DNA of 64,000 nucleotides from NCBI RefSeq assembly GCF_034479515.1, contig NZ_CP140152.1:620001-684000 (forward strand), written 5' to 3'. Under the pieces are notes generated by a model. The model ran no database searches, was not told where the DNA came from, and saw only the letters and a program-made list of their open reading frames with translations. Below, one piece after another: positions 52,898 to 63,230 of the stretch (positions are counted from its first letter, which is position 1; each line of letters begins with the position of its first letter). The position numbers and the translations under genes were made by a program. This stretch comes from Duganella zoogloeoides (GTDB taxonomy: Bacteria; Pseudomonadota; Gammaproteobacteria; Burkholderiales; Burkholderiaceae_D).

Positions 52898-53881
52898 ATG
52901 ACGACATCCGAACCATTCCTGGCCGCCCGACTCATCAAGGAGATCGGCCGCGGCAAAAACGGCGCCCGCAGCATGTCGCGCGACGACGCCCACGATCTTT
53001 ATCAGGCCATGCTCGATGGCCGCGTCTCCGACCTCGAGCTCGGCGGCATCCTGCTGTCGATGCGCATCAAGGGCGAATCGATCGAGGAAATCGCCGGCTT
53101 TCTCGACGCCGCCGAAGGCTCGTTCGAACCATTGACGGCGCCGCCGGGTCAGTTTGCCCCGATATGCATTCCCAGCTACAACGGCGCGCGCAAGATGGCG
53201 AATTTGACGCCGCTGCTGGCCATGCTGCTGGCGCGCGAAGGCGTGCCGGTGCTGGTGCATGGCGTGGCCACCGACCCCGGCCGCGTCACCTCGGCCGAAG
53301 TGTTTGCCGCGCTCGACATCACGCCCGCGCGCCACCGGGCCGAGGCGGAAGAAGCGATGGCCCAGGGCCACGTGGCGTTCATTACCATCGATGCGCTGGC
53401 GCCCAAGCTGGCGTACCAGCTGTCGCTGCGCCGCCGGCTAGGCGTGCGCAACTCCACCCACACGCTGGTGAAAATCATGCAGCCGTTCGTGGGGCCGGCG
53501 TTGCGGCTGGTGTCGTACACCCATCCCGAATACCTGGAAATGCTCGGTGAATATTTCACGACCTCGGCCCTGCACGAGCGCGGCGACGCGTTCCTGATGC
53601 GCGGCACCGAGGGCGAGACGGTGGCCAACGCCAACAAGGCGCAGCAGATCGACTGGTTCCACGGCGGCCTGCGCAGCACGCTGGTGCCCAAGCAGACCCA
53701 AGTGATCGAACTGCCGCTGCTGCCGGAAGAAAAAGACGCCGCTACCACGGCCGCCTGGATTGAGGCAGTGTTGAAAGGCGACGTGCCGGTACCGGCCTCG
53801 ATTGCCGAACAGGTGGCGCAATGCCTGCTGGTCTCGCGCACCTTGCAGTCGCGCCAGCGCGTGAGCGAGCCGATCGAGTAG
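52898..53881 (+). CDS. ybiB: YbiB-type DNA-binding protein (TrpD2 fold)
   Basis: 327 aa, related to anthranilate phosphoribosyltransferase: LIKEIGRGKNGARSMSRDDAHDLYQAML, SYNGARKMANLTPLLAMLLAREG, VHGVATDPGRVTSAEVF, and NSTHTLVKIMQPF. The E. coli homologue binds nucleic acid without sequence preference and belongs to the LexA/SOS regulon in E. coli. The TrpD substrate-site GTGGD motif is not seen, so no transferase activity is expected. Divergent from aroG. Confidence 0.9.
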   Translation: MTTSEPFLAARLIKEIGRGKNGARSMSRDDAHDLYQAMLDGRVSDLELGGILLSMRIKGESIEEIAGFLDAAEGSFEPLTAPPGQFAPICIPSYNGARKMANLTPLLAMLLAREGVPVLVHGVATDPGRVTSAEVFAALDITPARHRAEAEEAMAQGHVAFITIDALAPKLAYQLSLRRRLGVRNSTHTLVKIMQPFVGPALRLVSYTHPEYLEMLGEYFTTSALHERGDAFLMRGTEGETVANANKAQQIDWFHGGLRSTLVPKQTQVIELPLLPEEKDAATTAAWIEAVLKGDVPVPASIAEQVAQCLLVSRTLQSRQRVSEPIE

Positions 53882-53956
53882 CAAAAGGCGGGCAGGGCGG
53901 GGCACTGCTGTACAATCCCGGCCCCCCCCGGCTGAAATGTTGTTGGCCGTTATACC

Positions 53957-54037
53957 GTCATCCTCGCGTACGCGCGGATCCATGCTGAGCTGGCTACATA
54001 AGCGTTCTATGGATCCCCGCTTTCGCGAGGATGACGA
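53957..54037. repeat. Inverted-repeat element with GTCATCCTCGCG ends
   Basis: Left arm 53957-53984 and right arm 54010-54037 pair in about 24 of 28 positions (ends CGTCATCCTCGCG and CGCGAGGATGACG; inner GGATCCAT and ATGGATCC). The arms flank a 25-base loop. This end sequence is common as a dispersed repeat in many proteobacteria and gives rise to false ORFs reading DPRFREDD. Confidence 0.8.
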
Positions 54038-54123
54038 CTCGGCGGCTGATGGCTTACTGTGGATGGCTAGCGGTCGGCAACCCGCGTCTTTTTTCGCGGG
54101 CAACTTATTGGATTGGAACTGGC

Positions 54124-55329
54124 ATGGCAAAGTTTGATGTAGCAGTAATCGGCGCGGGCGCCGCTGGCATGATGTGCGCGGCCACGGCCGCCCAGCGCGG
54201 CAAGCGCGTGGTGCTGATCGACCACGCCGGCAAGCTGGCCGAGAAAATCCGTATCTCGGGCGGCGGCCGCTGCAACTTCACCAACATCAATACCACGCCG
54301 GCCAACTTCCTGTCCGAGAACCCGCACTTCTGCAAGAGCGCGCTGTCGCGCTACACGCCAGCCGACTTCGTCGCGCTGGTGAAGAAACACCGGATCGGCT
54401 ACCACGAAAAACATCGCGGCCAGCTGTTCTGTACCGAATCGGCCGAGCTGATCATCGAGATGCTCAAGGACGAGTGCGCCGCCGGCGACGTCCACTGGCG
54501 CATGCCGTGCAAGATCGCCAGCGTGGAGCACACCGATGGTGTCTACGTCCTCGAGACCGACACCGGCACCATCGAGGCGGACGCGCTGGTGATCGCCACC
54601 GGCGGCCTGTCGATCCCGAAAATCGGCGCGACCGATTTCAGCTACCGCATCGCCAGCCAGTTCGGCCTGCGCATGGTGGAGCCGCGTCCTGCGCTGGTGC
54701 CGCTGACGTTCGACCCGCAGGCGTGGGCGCCGTTTGCCGAACTGTCCGGCATTGCGCTCGAGGTGGAGGTGGCAACCGGGTCGTTGAAAGGCCGTAACCC
54801 GACCGGCGCGCGCTTCCGCGAAGATTTGCTGTTCACCCACCGCGGCCTGTCCGGTCCGGCCATCCTGCAGATTTCGAGCTACTGGATCCCGGGCACGCCG
54901 ATTGTGATCGACCTGCTGCCGGGGATCGATGTGGCGGCGACGCTGATCGAAGGCAAGGGCACCATCAAGAAGCAGTTGGGCAATGTGTTGGCGCAGTGGT
55001 TGCCCACGCGCCTGGCCGAAGGCCTGCTGCTGGCGCACGGCTTTGCGCTCGACGCCCGCTTGGCCGATATGCAGGATGCCAAACTGCGCGAACTGGGCGC
55101 GGCGATCAACCAGTGGACCTTGAGCCCGAACGGTTCCGAAGGCTACCGCAAGGCGGAAGTGACGCGCGGCGGCATCGATACCCGCGACCTGTCGCAGCAG
55201 ACCATGATGGCGACCAAGGTGCCGGGCCTGTATTTCATTGGCGAGGCGGTGGACGTGACCGGCTGGCTCGGTGGCTACAACTTCCAGTGGGCCTGGGCGT
55301 CTGGTGTGGCAGCAGGACAGGCAGTCTGA
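54124..55329 (+). CDS. HI0933/YhiN-family flavoprotein
   Basis: 401 aa from MAKFDVAVIG. N-terminal FAD-binding Rossmann motif GAGAAGMMCA (GxGxxG), then KLAEKIRISGGGRCNFTN, the hallmark of the HI0933-like family. C-terminal YFIGEAVDVTGWLGGYNFQWAWASG closes the FAD site. The reaction is unknown; the fold suggests a NAD(P)H-dependent oxidoreductase. The upstream gap carries the inverted-repeat element. Confidence 0.9.
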   Translation: MAKFDVAVIGAGAAGMMCAATAAQRGKRVVLIDHAGKLAEKIRISGGGRCNFTNINTTPANFLSENPHFCKSALSRYTPADFVALVKKHRIGYHEKHRGQLFCTESAELIIEMLKDECAAGDVHWRMPCKIASVEHTDGVYVLETDTGTIEADALVIATGGLSIPKIGATDFSYRIASQFGLRMVEPRPALVPLTFDPQAWAPFAELSGIALEVEVATGSLKGRNPTGARFREDLLFTHRGLSGPAILQISSYWIPGTPIVIDLLPGIDVAATLIEGKGTIKKQLGNVLAQWLPTRLAEGLLLAHGFALDARLADMQDAKLRELGAAINQWTLSPNGSEGYRKAEVTRGGIDTRDLSQQTMMATKVPGLYFIGEAVDVTGWLGGYNFQWAWASGVAAGQAV

Positions 55330-55490
55330 TATACTGACCGTCTTGTTGTAACGGCGCAGGTGCAATGCTATCGCCCGGGAGTATCGGGAGCAGAAAGATT
55401 GCCGGAGTTTATGTGGGAGCTGACTCGGCGTCGTCTTGTTGTTTTTGCAGTCAAAGCCGTCTGCGTGGGCCGTTTCGATGGTCCATGGAC

Positions 55491-55519
55491 TTCCATTTTC
55501 CTGCAAAAGCTGCTATAGT
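55491..55519 (+). promoter_or_regulatory. Sigma-70 promoter of rpsU
   Basis: TTCCAT (55491-55496), 17 bases, then TATAGT (55514-55519), about 40 bases before the rpsU ATG. Good spacing and a near-consensus -10. Confidence 0.55.
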
Positions 55520-55558
55520 CTCTGTCTCCCTATAACCTCAAACGGTTTGAATTTTTAC

Positions 55559-55771
55559 ATGACCACTATTCGCCTTAAAGAAAACGAGCCGTTCGAAGTC
55601 GCAATGCGTCGCTTCAAACGCACCATCGAAAAAACCGGTCTGCTGACCGAACTGCGCGCACGCGAGTTCTACGAAAAGCCAACGGCTGAGCGCAAGCGCA
55701 AGCTGGCCGCTGCAGTCAAGCGTCACTACAAACGCATCCGCAGCCAACAGCTGCCGAAAAAACTCTTCTAA
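55559..55771 (+). CDS. rpsU: 30S ribosomal protein S21
   Basis: 70 aa. [20 protein letters not shown] at the N-terminus and a Lys/Arg-rich C-terminus ([19 protein letters not shown]), both standard for S21. It promotes base-pairing between 16S rRNA and mRNA during initiation. First gene of the rpsU-yqeY-dnaG-rpoD macromolecular synthesis block; yqeY follows after 156 bases. Confidence 0.97.
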   Translation: MTTIRLKENEPFEVAMRRFKRTIEKTGLLTELRAREFYEKPTAERKRKLAAAVKRHYKRIRSQQLPKKLF

Positions 55772-55927
55772 GACTGCTCAACCCAATCCGGTCGTGCGGC
55801 GTATCTTGCGCCATTGCCCCGGGTCGGATCTTGCTGCATCTAGAGAATGCCCGCTCCGGTTCGCCGCAGCGGGTTTTCGTCTTTGTACGCCGCGTATTTA
55901 CACTAAACAATTTCATAAGGAGTCCTC

Positions 55928-56377
55928 ATGGGCCTGAGAGAACAAATCACCGAAGATATGAAAAACGCCATGCGCGCCAAGGAAGCCGGCCGCCTGTCGA
56001 CGATTCGCCTGATCCTTGCTGAAATCAAGCGCAAGGAAGTCGATGAGCGCATCGTGGTCGATGACCAGCAAACGGTTGCCATCGTGGAAAAAATGATCAA
56101 GCAGCGCAAGGATTCGATCACCCAGTTCGAAGCCGGCGGTCGCGCCGACCTGGCCGATATCGAAAAAGCCGAACTGGTGGTGCTGGCCGCCTACATGCCG
56201 GCCGGCCTGTCGGACGAGGAAATCGCTGCCGAAGTGACCGCCGCCGTGGCTGCCTCGGGCGCCGCCGGTCCGCAGGACATGGGCAAGGTCATGGCCATCG
56301 TCAAGCCGAAACTGGCCGGCCGTGCCGACATGACGGTGGTGTCCGCCCTGGTCAAAAAGGCGCTGGCGCCGGCCTGA
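55928..56377 (+). CDS. yqeY: GatB/YqeY domain protein
   Basis: 149 aa. The GatB/YqeY tail domain: MGLREQITEDMKNAMRAKEAGRLSTIRLI, then AELVVLAAYMPAGLSDEEIAA and GKVMAIVKPKLAGRADM. In GatB this domain contacts tRNA; the stand-alone protein's role is unresolved but it is always near rpsU-dnaG. AAGGAG ribosome site. 86 bases before dnaG. Confidence 0.95.
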   Translation: MGLREQITEDMKNAMRAKEAGRLSTIRLILAEIKRKEVDERIVVDDQQTVAIVEKMIKQRKDSITQFEAGGRADLADIEKAELVVLAAYMPAGLSDEEIAAEVTAAVAASGAAGPQDMGKVMAIVKPKLAGRADMTVVSALVKKALAPA

Positions 56378-56463
56378 TCTGTTGGTCTGCCGTGCTTGAT
56401 CGGCGTCAAAGCCGGATCAGTACGGCGGTATAGTCTGAATAATTACCCTGGCACCCCAGTCCT

Positions 56464-58257
56464 GTGATCCCTCAATCATTCATTGCCGATTTGCTCAACC
56501 GCGTCGATATCGTCGACGTCGTCGGACGTTATGTGCAGCTCAAGAAGGGCGGCGCCAATTTCATGGGCCTGTGCCCGTTCCATAACGAAAAATCCCCGAG
56601 TTTTACCGTCAGCCCCACCAAGCAGTTCTATCACTGCTTCGGTTGCGGCGCCCATGGCACCTCAATCGGTTTCTTGATGGAATACTCGGGCATGGGCTTT
56701 GTCGATGCCGTCAAGGATCTGGCGCAAAACGTCGGCATGGTCGTCCCCGAGCAGGACGACAAGATTCCTCCCGCGCAGCGCGCGCAAATGCAGGCCCAGA
56801 GCCTGGCCCTGTCCGACGCCATGACCCAGGCCTGCGACTTTTACCGCGCCCAGCTGCGCACCGCACCGGATGCCATCGCCTACCTGAAAGGACGCGGCCT
56901 GACCGGAGAGATCGCCGCGCGCTTCGGCCTCGGCTATGCGCCGCCGGGCTGGGACAATTTAAAGGCGATCTTTCGCGACTACGATGTGGTGGCGCTGGCC
57001 GAAGCCGGCCTGGTGATCGACCGCGTGGACGAAGACGGCGGTAACAAGAAGCGCTACGACCGCTTCCGCGAACGGGTGATGTTCCCCATCAAGAACACCA
57101 AGGGCCAGGTGATCGCCTTTGGCGGCCGGGTGCTCGATGGCGGTGAACCGAAGTACTTGAATTCTCCCGAAACGCCATTATTTTCTAAGGGCTTCGAGTT
57201 GTACGGCTTGTTCGAGGCGCGCCAGGCGATCCGCGATGCGGGCTACGTGCTGGTGACGGAAGGCTATATGGACGTGGTGGCGCTGGCGCAGATGGGTTTC
57301 CCGCAAGCAGTAGCAACCCTGGGCACCGCCTGCACCCCGCACCACGTGCAGAAACTGATGCGCCAGACCGACACGGTGATCTTCAGCTTCGACGGCGACA
57401 AGGCCGGCCGCCGCGCCGCCCGCCGCGCGCTGGAAGCGTGCTTGCCGCACGTGGCGGACAACAAGACCATCAAGTTCCTGTTCCTGCCCACCGAGCACGA
57501 CCCGGACAGCTATGTGCGCACCTATGGCAACGAAGCATTCGAGCAAGAGATCCACGAAGCGATGCCGCTGTCGCAATTCCTGATCAAGGAAGTGGTCGGT
57601 GAGCATGATTTGCAAAGCCCCGAGGGCAGGGCGCGCGTGCAGTTCGATGCCAAGCCCTTGCTGCAGTCGATGACGCCGACCGCGCTGCGCCTGCAAATCG
57701 TGCGCGGCCTGGCGCAATTGACGCAGACCACGCCGCACGAGATCGAATCGCTGTTCGAGCTGGCCAAGCCGGTAGCGCTGTCGCGCAAGGCGCCAAGTCG
57801 CAGCGGCCGGCCGGCGCCGGTGGGACTGGAATTGCAGATCGTGCGCCTGATAGTGGCCCATCCGCCGCTGGCGCTCGATATCGACGAAGCGGCGCTGGCG
57901 GCGTTCCAGTTCTTCGGCGACGACGCTGCCGAGCGATTGGCGCAACTGGTGGCCGGTGCCCAGGCGCTGGGCCCCAACGGCGGTTTTGCCGCATTTGCCC
58001 AGCATTTAAAGTCGCTGGGTGACGAATATGACGAGATCATCAGCGAAATCGCCCAGGGGGCGGAGTCCGATGTCGATGCAGACCGAATGTTCCTGCGCAG
58101 CGCCGTGCGCCAGATCAAGGAAGATGCGCTGAAACAGGAGCTGATGCAACTGTCTGCGGCGGGTCTCACACCGGAGAGTATTGCACGCTTTCGCGAGATC
58201 ACTGCGCAGCAGGCTCAGCTGGAAAGGGAGAAGCAAACGGAGTTTGCAAACCGCTAA
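56464..58257 (+). CDS. dnaG: DNA primase
   Basis: 597 aa, GTG start at 56464. Makes RNA primers at the replication fork. The zinc finger at ~37-65 has CPFHNEK...FYHCFGCGAHG. The catalytic core contains FRERVMFPI and FGGRVLDGGEPKYLNS, with the TOPRIM motif VTEGYMDVVALAQMG and SFDGDKAGRRAARRAL. The C-terminal ~140 residues bind DnaB helicase. A TATAGT -10-like element near 56429 could give a local promoter. Confidence 0.97.
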   Translation: MIPQSFIADLLNRVDIVDVVGRYVQLKKGGANFMGLCPFHNEKSPSFTVSPTKQFYHCFGCGAHGTSIGFLMEYSGMGFVDAVKDLAQNVGMVVPEQDDKIPPAQRAQMQAQSLALSDAMTQACDFYRAQLRTAPDAIAYLKGRGLTGEIAARFGLGYAPPGWDNLKAIFRDYDVVALAEAGLVIDRVDEDGGNKKRYDRFRERVMFPIKNTKGQVIAFGGRVLDGGEPKYLNSPETPLFSKGFELYGLFEARQAIRDAGYVLVTEGYMDVVALAQMGFPQAVATLGTACTPHHVQKLMRQTDTVIFSFDGDKAGRRAARRALEACLPHVADNKTIKFLFLPTEHDPDSYVRTYGNEAFEQEIHEAMPLSQFLIKEVVGEHDLQSPEGRARVQFDAKPLLQSMTPTALRLQIVRGLAQLTQTTPHEIESLFELAKPVALSRKAPSRSGRPAPVGLELQIVRLIVAHPPLALDIDEAALAAFQFFGDDAAERLAQLVAGAQALGPNGGFAAFAQHLKSLGDEYDEIISEIAQGAESDVDADRMFLRSAVRQIKEDALKQELMQLSAAGLTPESIARFREITAQQAQLEREKQTEFANR

Positions 58258-58712
58258 TATTGTGGCAGTGTGGAGGCGTCTTGACGGCCGTCATCTTTTT
58301 GCAGGTTTACAGAGGGGCGGCAAGGGTGCTTCCCTCTGGATATTGAAAAGTGACGTGCTATAATAAAACGCTAAGTGTTGTATGTTTTGGCATCGTTTTT
58401 CCGTTCAGAGTGTGTTTGTTTTCAGTGAGTTAGGTTCTTGATCGACAGGCAGGAAATCCAGGTGGGGTACTGGACAAACAAATAATGCAGAGGTGAACCT
58501 TGGCTTATGTTTGTTGTCTAACCCAGTCATCGTTTCTTGCCACTACGCATGAGTTTGATGCAGTAGAATTTTGCGGTCAAAGCCCGACCAGGTATAAGTA
58601 GTCGTAGTGTTGTCGAACTTGCGAAGTCGGCAAGTTCGAAGACGTGGGTTCCAAGGGAACTGCAAGAAACTTTATCCTAAATAAGCAAGTCGTTGTGTAA
58701 TCGAAAGCGCCT
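58258..58712 (+). promoter_or_regulatory. dnaG-rpoD spacer with extended -10 promoter
   Basis: 455 bases without a gene. TGCTATAAT (58356-58364) is an extended -10 element; no matching -35 is obvious, which suits that class. It leaves a leader of about 340 bases before rpoD. The rest shows no clear terminator or ORF. Confidence 0.55.
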
Positions 58713-60968
<2,256 letters not shown>

Positions 60969-61001
60969 GACTTGACGCGCGCTGCTGCTAACCCTTATCC
61001 T

Positions 61002-61030
61002 CGCGCGTTCGTCCAAAAAACGAACGCGCG
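61002..61030 (+). terminator. Hairpin after rpoD
   Basis: CGCGCGTTCG pairs perfectly with CGAACGCGCG around a nine-base loop ending in six As. No T-run follows, so it may block exonucleases or need Rho rather than act as a classical terminator. Confidence 0.6.
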
Positions 61031-61072
61031 TCAGCGGGGCCGGCAAGACCTCCAGCGCACAGGTATCACCTC

Positions 61073-61151
<79 letters not shown>

Positions 61152-61164
61152 ATTATTCGTTTTA

Positions 61165-62238
61165 TCAATCAAAGGGTTGGCTGCGTGCCAGCCCTTTGTT
61201 ATGTGCGGCTGGCTCGTCCGTTTGTGACAGATTTGTGGTCGAGACCACCTTCTCCAGCATTGCTCCCACCGTCTCCGCGTGGCGCGACATCTGCGCCGGT
61301 CCCAGGTGCGCATACCGCCGCACCATGTCGAGCGACTTCCATGACCCCATTTCCTGCAGGTCGTACACCGGGGTCCCGCTTTGCACCAGCCAGCTGGCCC
61401 ACGTGTGCCGCAGGTCGTGCCAGCGGAAATTCTGGATGCCCGCCCGCTTGACCGCGTCGCGCCAGCTCTTGGTGTTGAGCTGGCTGACCGGGTAGCAAGC
61501 CCGGGTGAACACCCGCTCCGGGTGCTTGCCCAGCTGGCGCTGTAACACATCGACCGCAAACTGGCTCAGCGACACGTGGATGTCCTCGTCGTTCTTCGAC
61601 TGCTCGGCCGGTATCCACAAGGTCTTGCGCACCAGATCGACCTGGTCCCACGCCAGCCGGTGCACGTTCGACTGCCGCAACCCGGTCGCCAGCGCAAACA
61701 AGGTCAAATCGCGCTGGTGGGGCATCAGTTCGGCCAGCAGCGCCTGCACCTCCGCTGGCGTAATCCAGCGCACGCGCCGCCGCACCTCCTTGTACAGCTT
61801 GACCTTGGGGACCTTCTCGATCCACTCCCATTCGTCACGGGCGCGGCGCAGGATGGCCCGGATCAGCGCCAGGTAGCGGTTGGCCGTGGCGGCGCTGGCC
61901 TCCTTGCGCTTGTGTTCGGCCACGGCGATGAGCTGGTCGCGCGTGATCGTCGCCAGTGGCGTGCCCCGGAAAAACTGGTGCAGCCACGCGATCTTGGCGA
62001 TGTCGTCCCGGTGCGTGCGTTTATGTTCCGTTTCCATGATCCATTTATAGGCTGCATCGTCCCAGGTGTAGGCCGGTTTCTGTCCGAGAGTGTCGATGCG
62101 CCACGTCTCGGCTTTTAATTCGTCGTGGTACCGCTGCGCCGACGCTTTGTCGCTGGTGCGAGCAGAGTGTCTAACGCGCTCTCCTGACGGCGTCGTGAAG
62201 CAGACCCACCAGGTGTTTCCGCGCTTGTAGAGTGACAT
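61165..62238 (-). CDS. int: Tyrosine integrase of the tRNA-associated island
   Basis: 357 aa. N-terminal arm-binding domain (YKRGNTWWVCFTTPSGERV), core-binding domain ~60-150 and catalytic domain ~155-330. Active-site residues: Arg188 (TGLRQSN), Lys215, His274 and Arg277 (WHDLRHTWASW), Trp300 in place of the second His, nucleophile Tyr309 (MVRRYAHL). Faces the tRNA, ending 13 bases from its 3' end. The final codons overlap a GGGCTGGC-type hairpin (61170-61198) that may stop transcription from both sides. The start overlaps the HTH gene by 124 bases. Confidence 0.93.
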   Translation of the reverse strand: MSLYKRGNTWWVCFTTPSGERVRHSARTSDKASAQRYHDELKAETWRIDTLGQKPAYTWDDAAYKWIMETEHKRTHRDDIAKIAWLHQFFRGTPLATITRDQLIAVAEHKRKEASAATANRYLALIRAILRRARDEWEWIEKVPKVKLYKEVRRRVRWITPAEVQALLAELMPHQRDLTLFALATGLRQSNVHRLAWDQVDLVRKTLWIPAEQSKNDEDIHVSLSQFAVDVLQRQLGKHPERVFTRACYPVSQLNTKSWRDAVKRAGIQNFRWHDLRHTWASWLVQSGTPVYDLQEMGSWKSLDMVRRYAHLGPAQMSRHAETVGAMLEKVVSTTNLSQTDEPAAHNKGLARSQPFD

Positions 62239-62447
62239 GATTGATACTCCTTTCCAAGGGTCACCCGCATCGCTTGCCGAGGTTCAGGGTAGTGCGCACG
62301 GATGTAGGCGACAAGGTCTTCTTCCAAAAAAATCCACGCCCGTCCGATTTTGACGCCGGGGATCAGGCCCTGCTTGGCACGCTTGCGCAGTTCTTCCTTG
62401 TGGATGTGCAGGAAGGCGCTGGCCTGGAGAAGGTTCAAGGTGTTCAT
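62115..62447 (-). CDS. Helix-turn-helix protein (excisionase/AlpA-like)
   Basis: 110 aa. Residues ~5-55 form a MerR/excisionase-like DNA-binding unit (LLQASAFLHIHKEELRKRAKQGLIPGVKIGRAWIF, then LVAYIRAHY). The C-terminal half is Ser/Arg-rich and overlaps the integrase start in another frame by 124 bases, which ties the expression of both. It probably acts as recombination directionality factor or regulator of int. Ribosome site GAGG precedes the ATG. Confidence 0.82.
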   Translation of the reverse strand: MNTLNLLQASAFLHIHKEELRKRAKQGLIPGVKIGRAWIFLEEDLVAYIRAHYPEPRQAMRVTLGKEYQSCHSTSAETPGGSASRRRQESALDTLLAPATKRRRSGTTTN

Positions 62448-62849
62448 CTGATGGCCTCGTGAAAGAGGAACGTGGAGGGGGTGGTCCGGTCATTCTCGGA
62501 AGCGAGAACCCGCCTACCTTTGAGCGAGCGCAGCAGCAGGCCGACAATTCCGGCGCGCATTTGATCGGACGCAAAGTAGCCCGCGTGCAATCTGGCAGCA
62601 CGGGTGTGGCGCAGCAATCCTGTGGTGCGGCAACCGCATCACCGTAGCACGCTGCCGTGGCGCCGGCGGTGGGCGAGCGGTGCGATGCTGCCGGCGCTTG
62701 ATCCCGCGCAGCTGCCATCGGTAGCGTCCGGCTACAGTGGAGCAGTACGCGCCGCCGGTGGGGAGCAAGCCATGTTTTCGCTTCGCTCAAACGTGGCTTG
62801 CCCTGCGGGGCCGGGCGCGCTGCGCTTGCCAACACCGGCGAGGTCCACG
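62448..62849. other. Divergent intergenic region with candidate oriT
   Basis: 402 bases with no supportable gene between the HTH and mobC genes. An 8-bp inverted repeat GCAAGCCA (62765-62772) / TGGCTTGC (62794-62801) is followed by GCCCTG-C (62800-62806), similar to the nick context of MOBP relaxases (xxCCTG-C). TTCTCG-GAAG-CGAGAA (62493-62508) is a perfect hairpin near the left end and may be part of the int/HTH promoter region. Position just upstream of mobC and the relaxase is where oriT is expected. Confidence 0.45.
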
Positions 62850-63230
62850 ATGCATGCCGAACTGCCCAAACGTTACGCCAAAGGAGGTCGCCCCCAGGGC
62901 GACCCTGCTGACCTGCGCACAGCGACCATCGGCGTGCGGGTGTCCGCTGCCGAATACGCGCTGCTGCGCGAGCGCGCCGCGTCGATGCAGATGAAGCCTG
63001 CCCAGTGGCTGCGCACAGCTGCCCTATCGCGTCGCCTGCCGCCACCACCCGTGGCGACAATCAACCGCGAGCAGTACGCCGAACTGGCGCGGCTTGCGGC
63101 AAACCTCAACCAGCTTACGCGCCTGGCCAACGAAGGGCAGCATGTAAACATCGCGCCTGCCTTGCTGGCGGAGACGCAGCGCCTGCGACTGCTCCTCCTT
63201 GGCGTCAAGGACAACGTCGATGATCGCTAA
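62850..63230 (+). CDS. mobC: Plasmid-type mobilization protein MobC
   Basis: 126 aa from ATG 62850, behind GAGG. RPQGDPADLRTATIGVRVSAAEYALLRERA is a ribbon-helix-helix DNA-binding start, and the tail NLNQLTRLANEGQHVNIAP matches MobC/BmgB-like relaxosome accessory proteins. It helps melt oriT and load the relaxase. The relaxase ATG (63220) overlaps its end by 11 bases. Upstream in-frame codons lie in the oriT region and were not used. Confidence 0.85.
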   Translation: MHAELPKRYAKGGRPQGDPADLRTATIGVRVSAAEYALLRERAASMQMKPAQWLRTAALSRRLPPPPVATINREQYAELARLAANLNQLTRLANEGQHVNIAPALLAETQRLRLLLLGVKDNVDDR

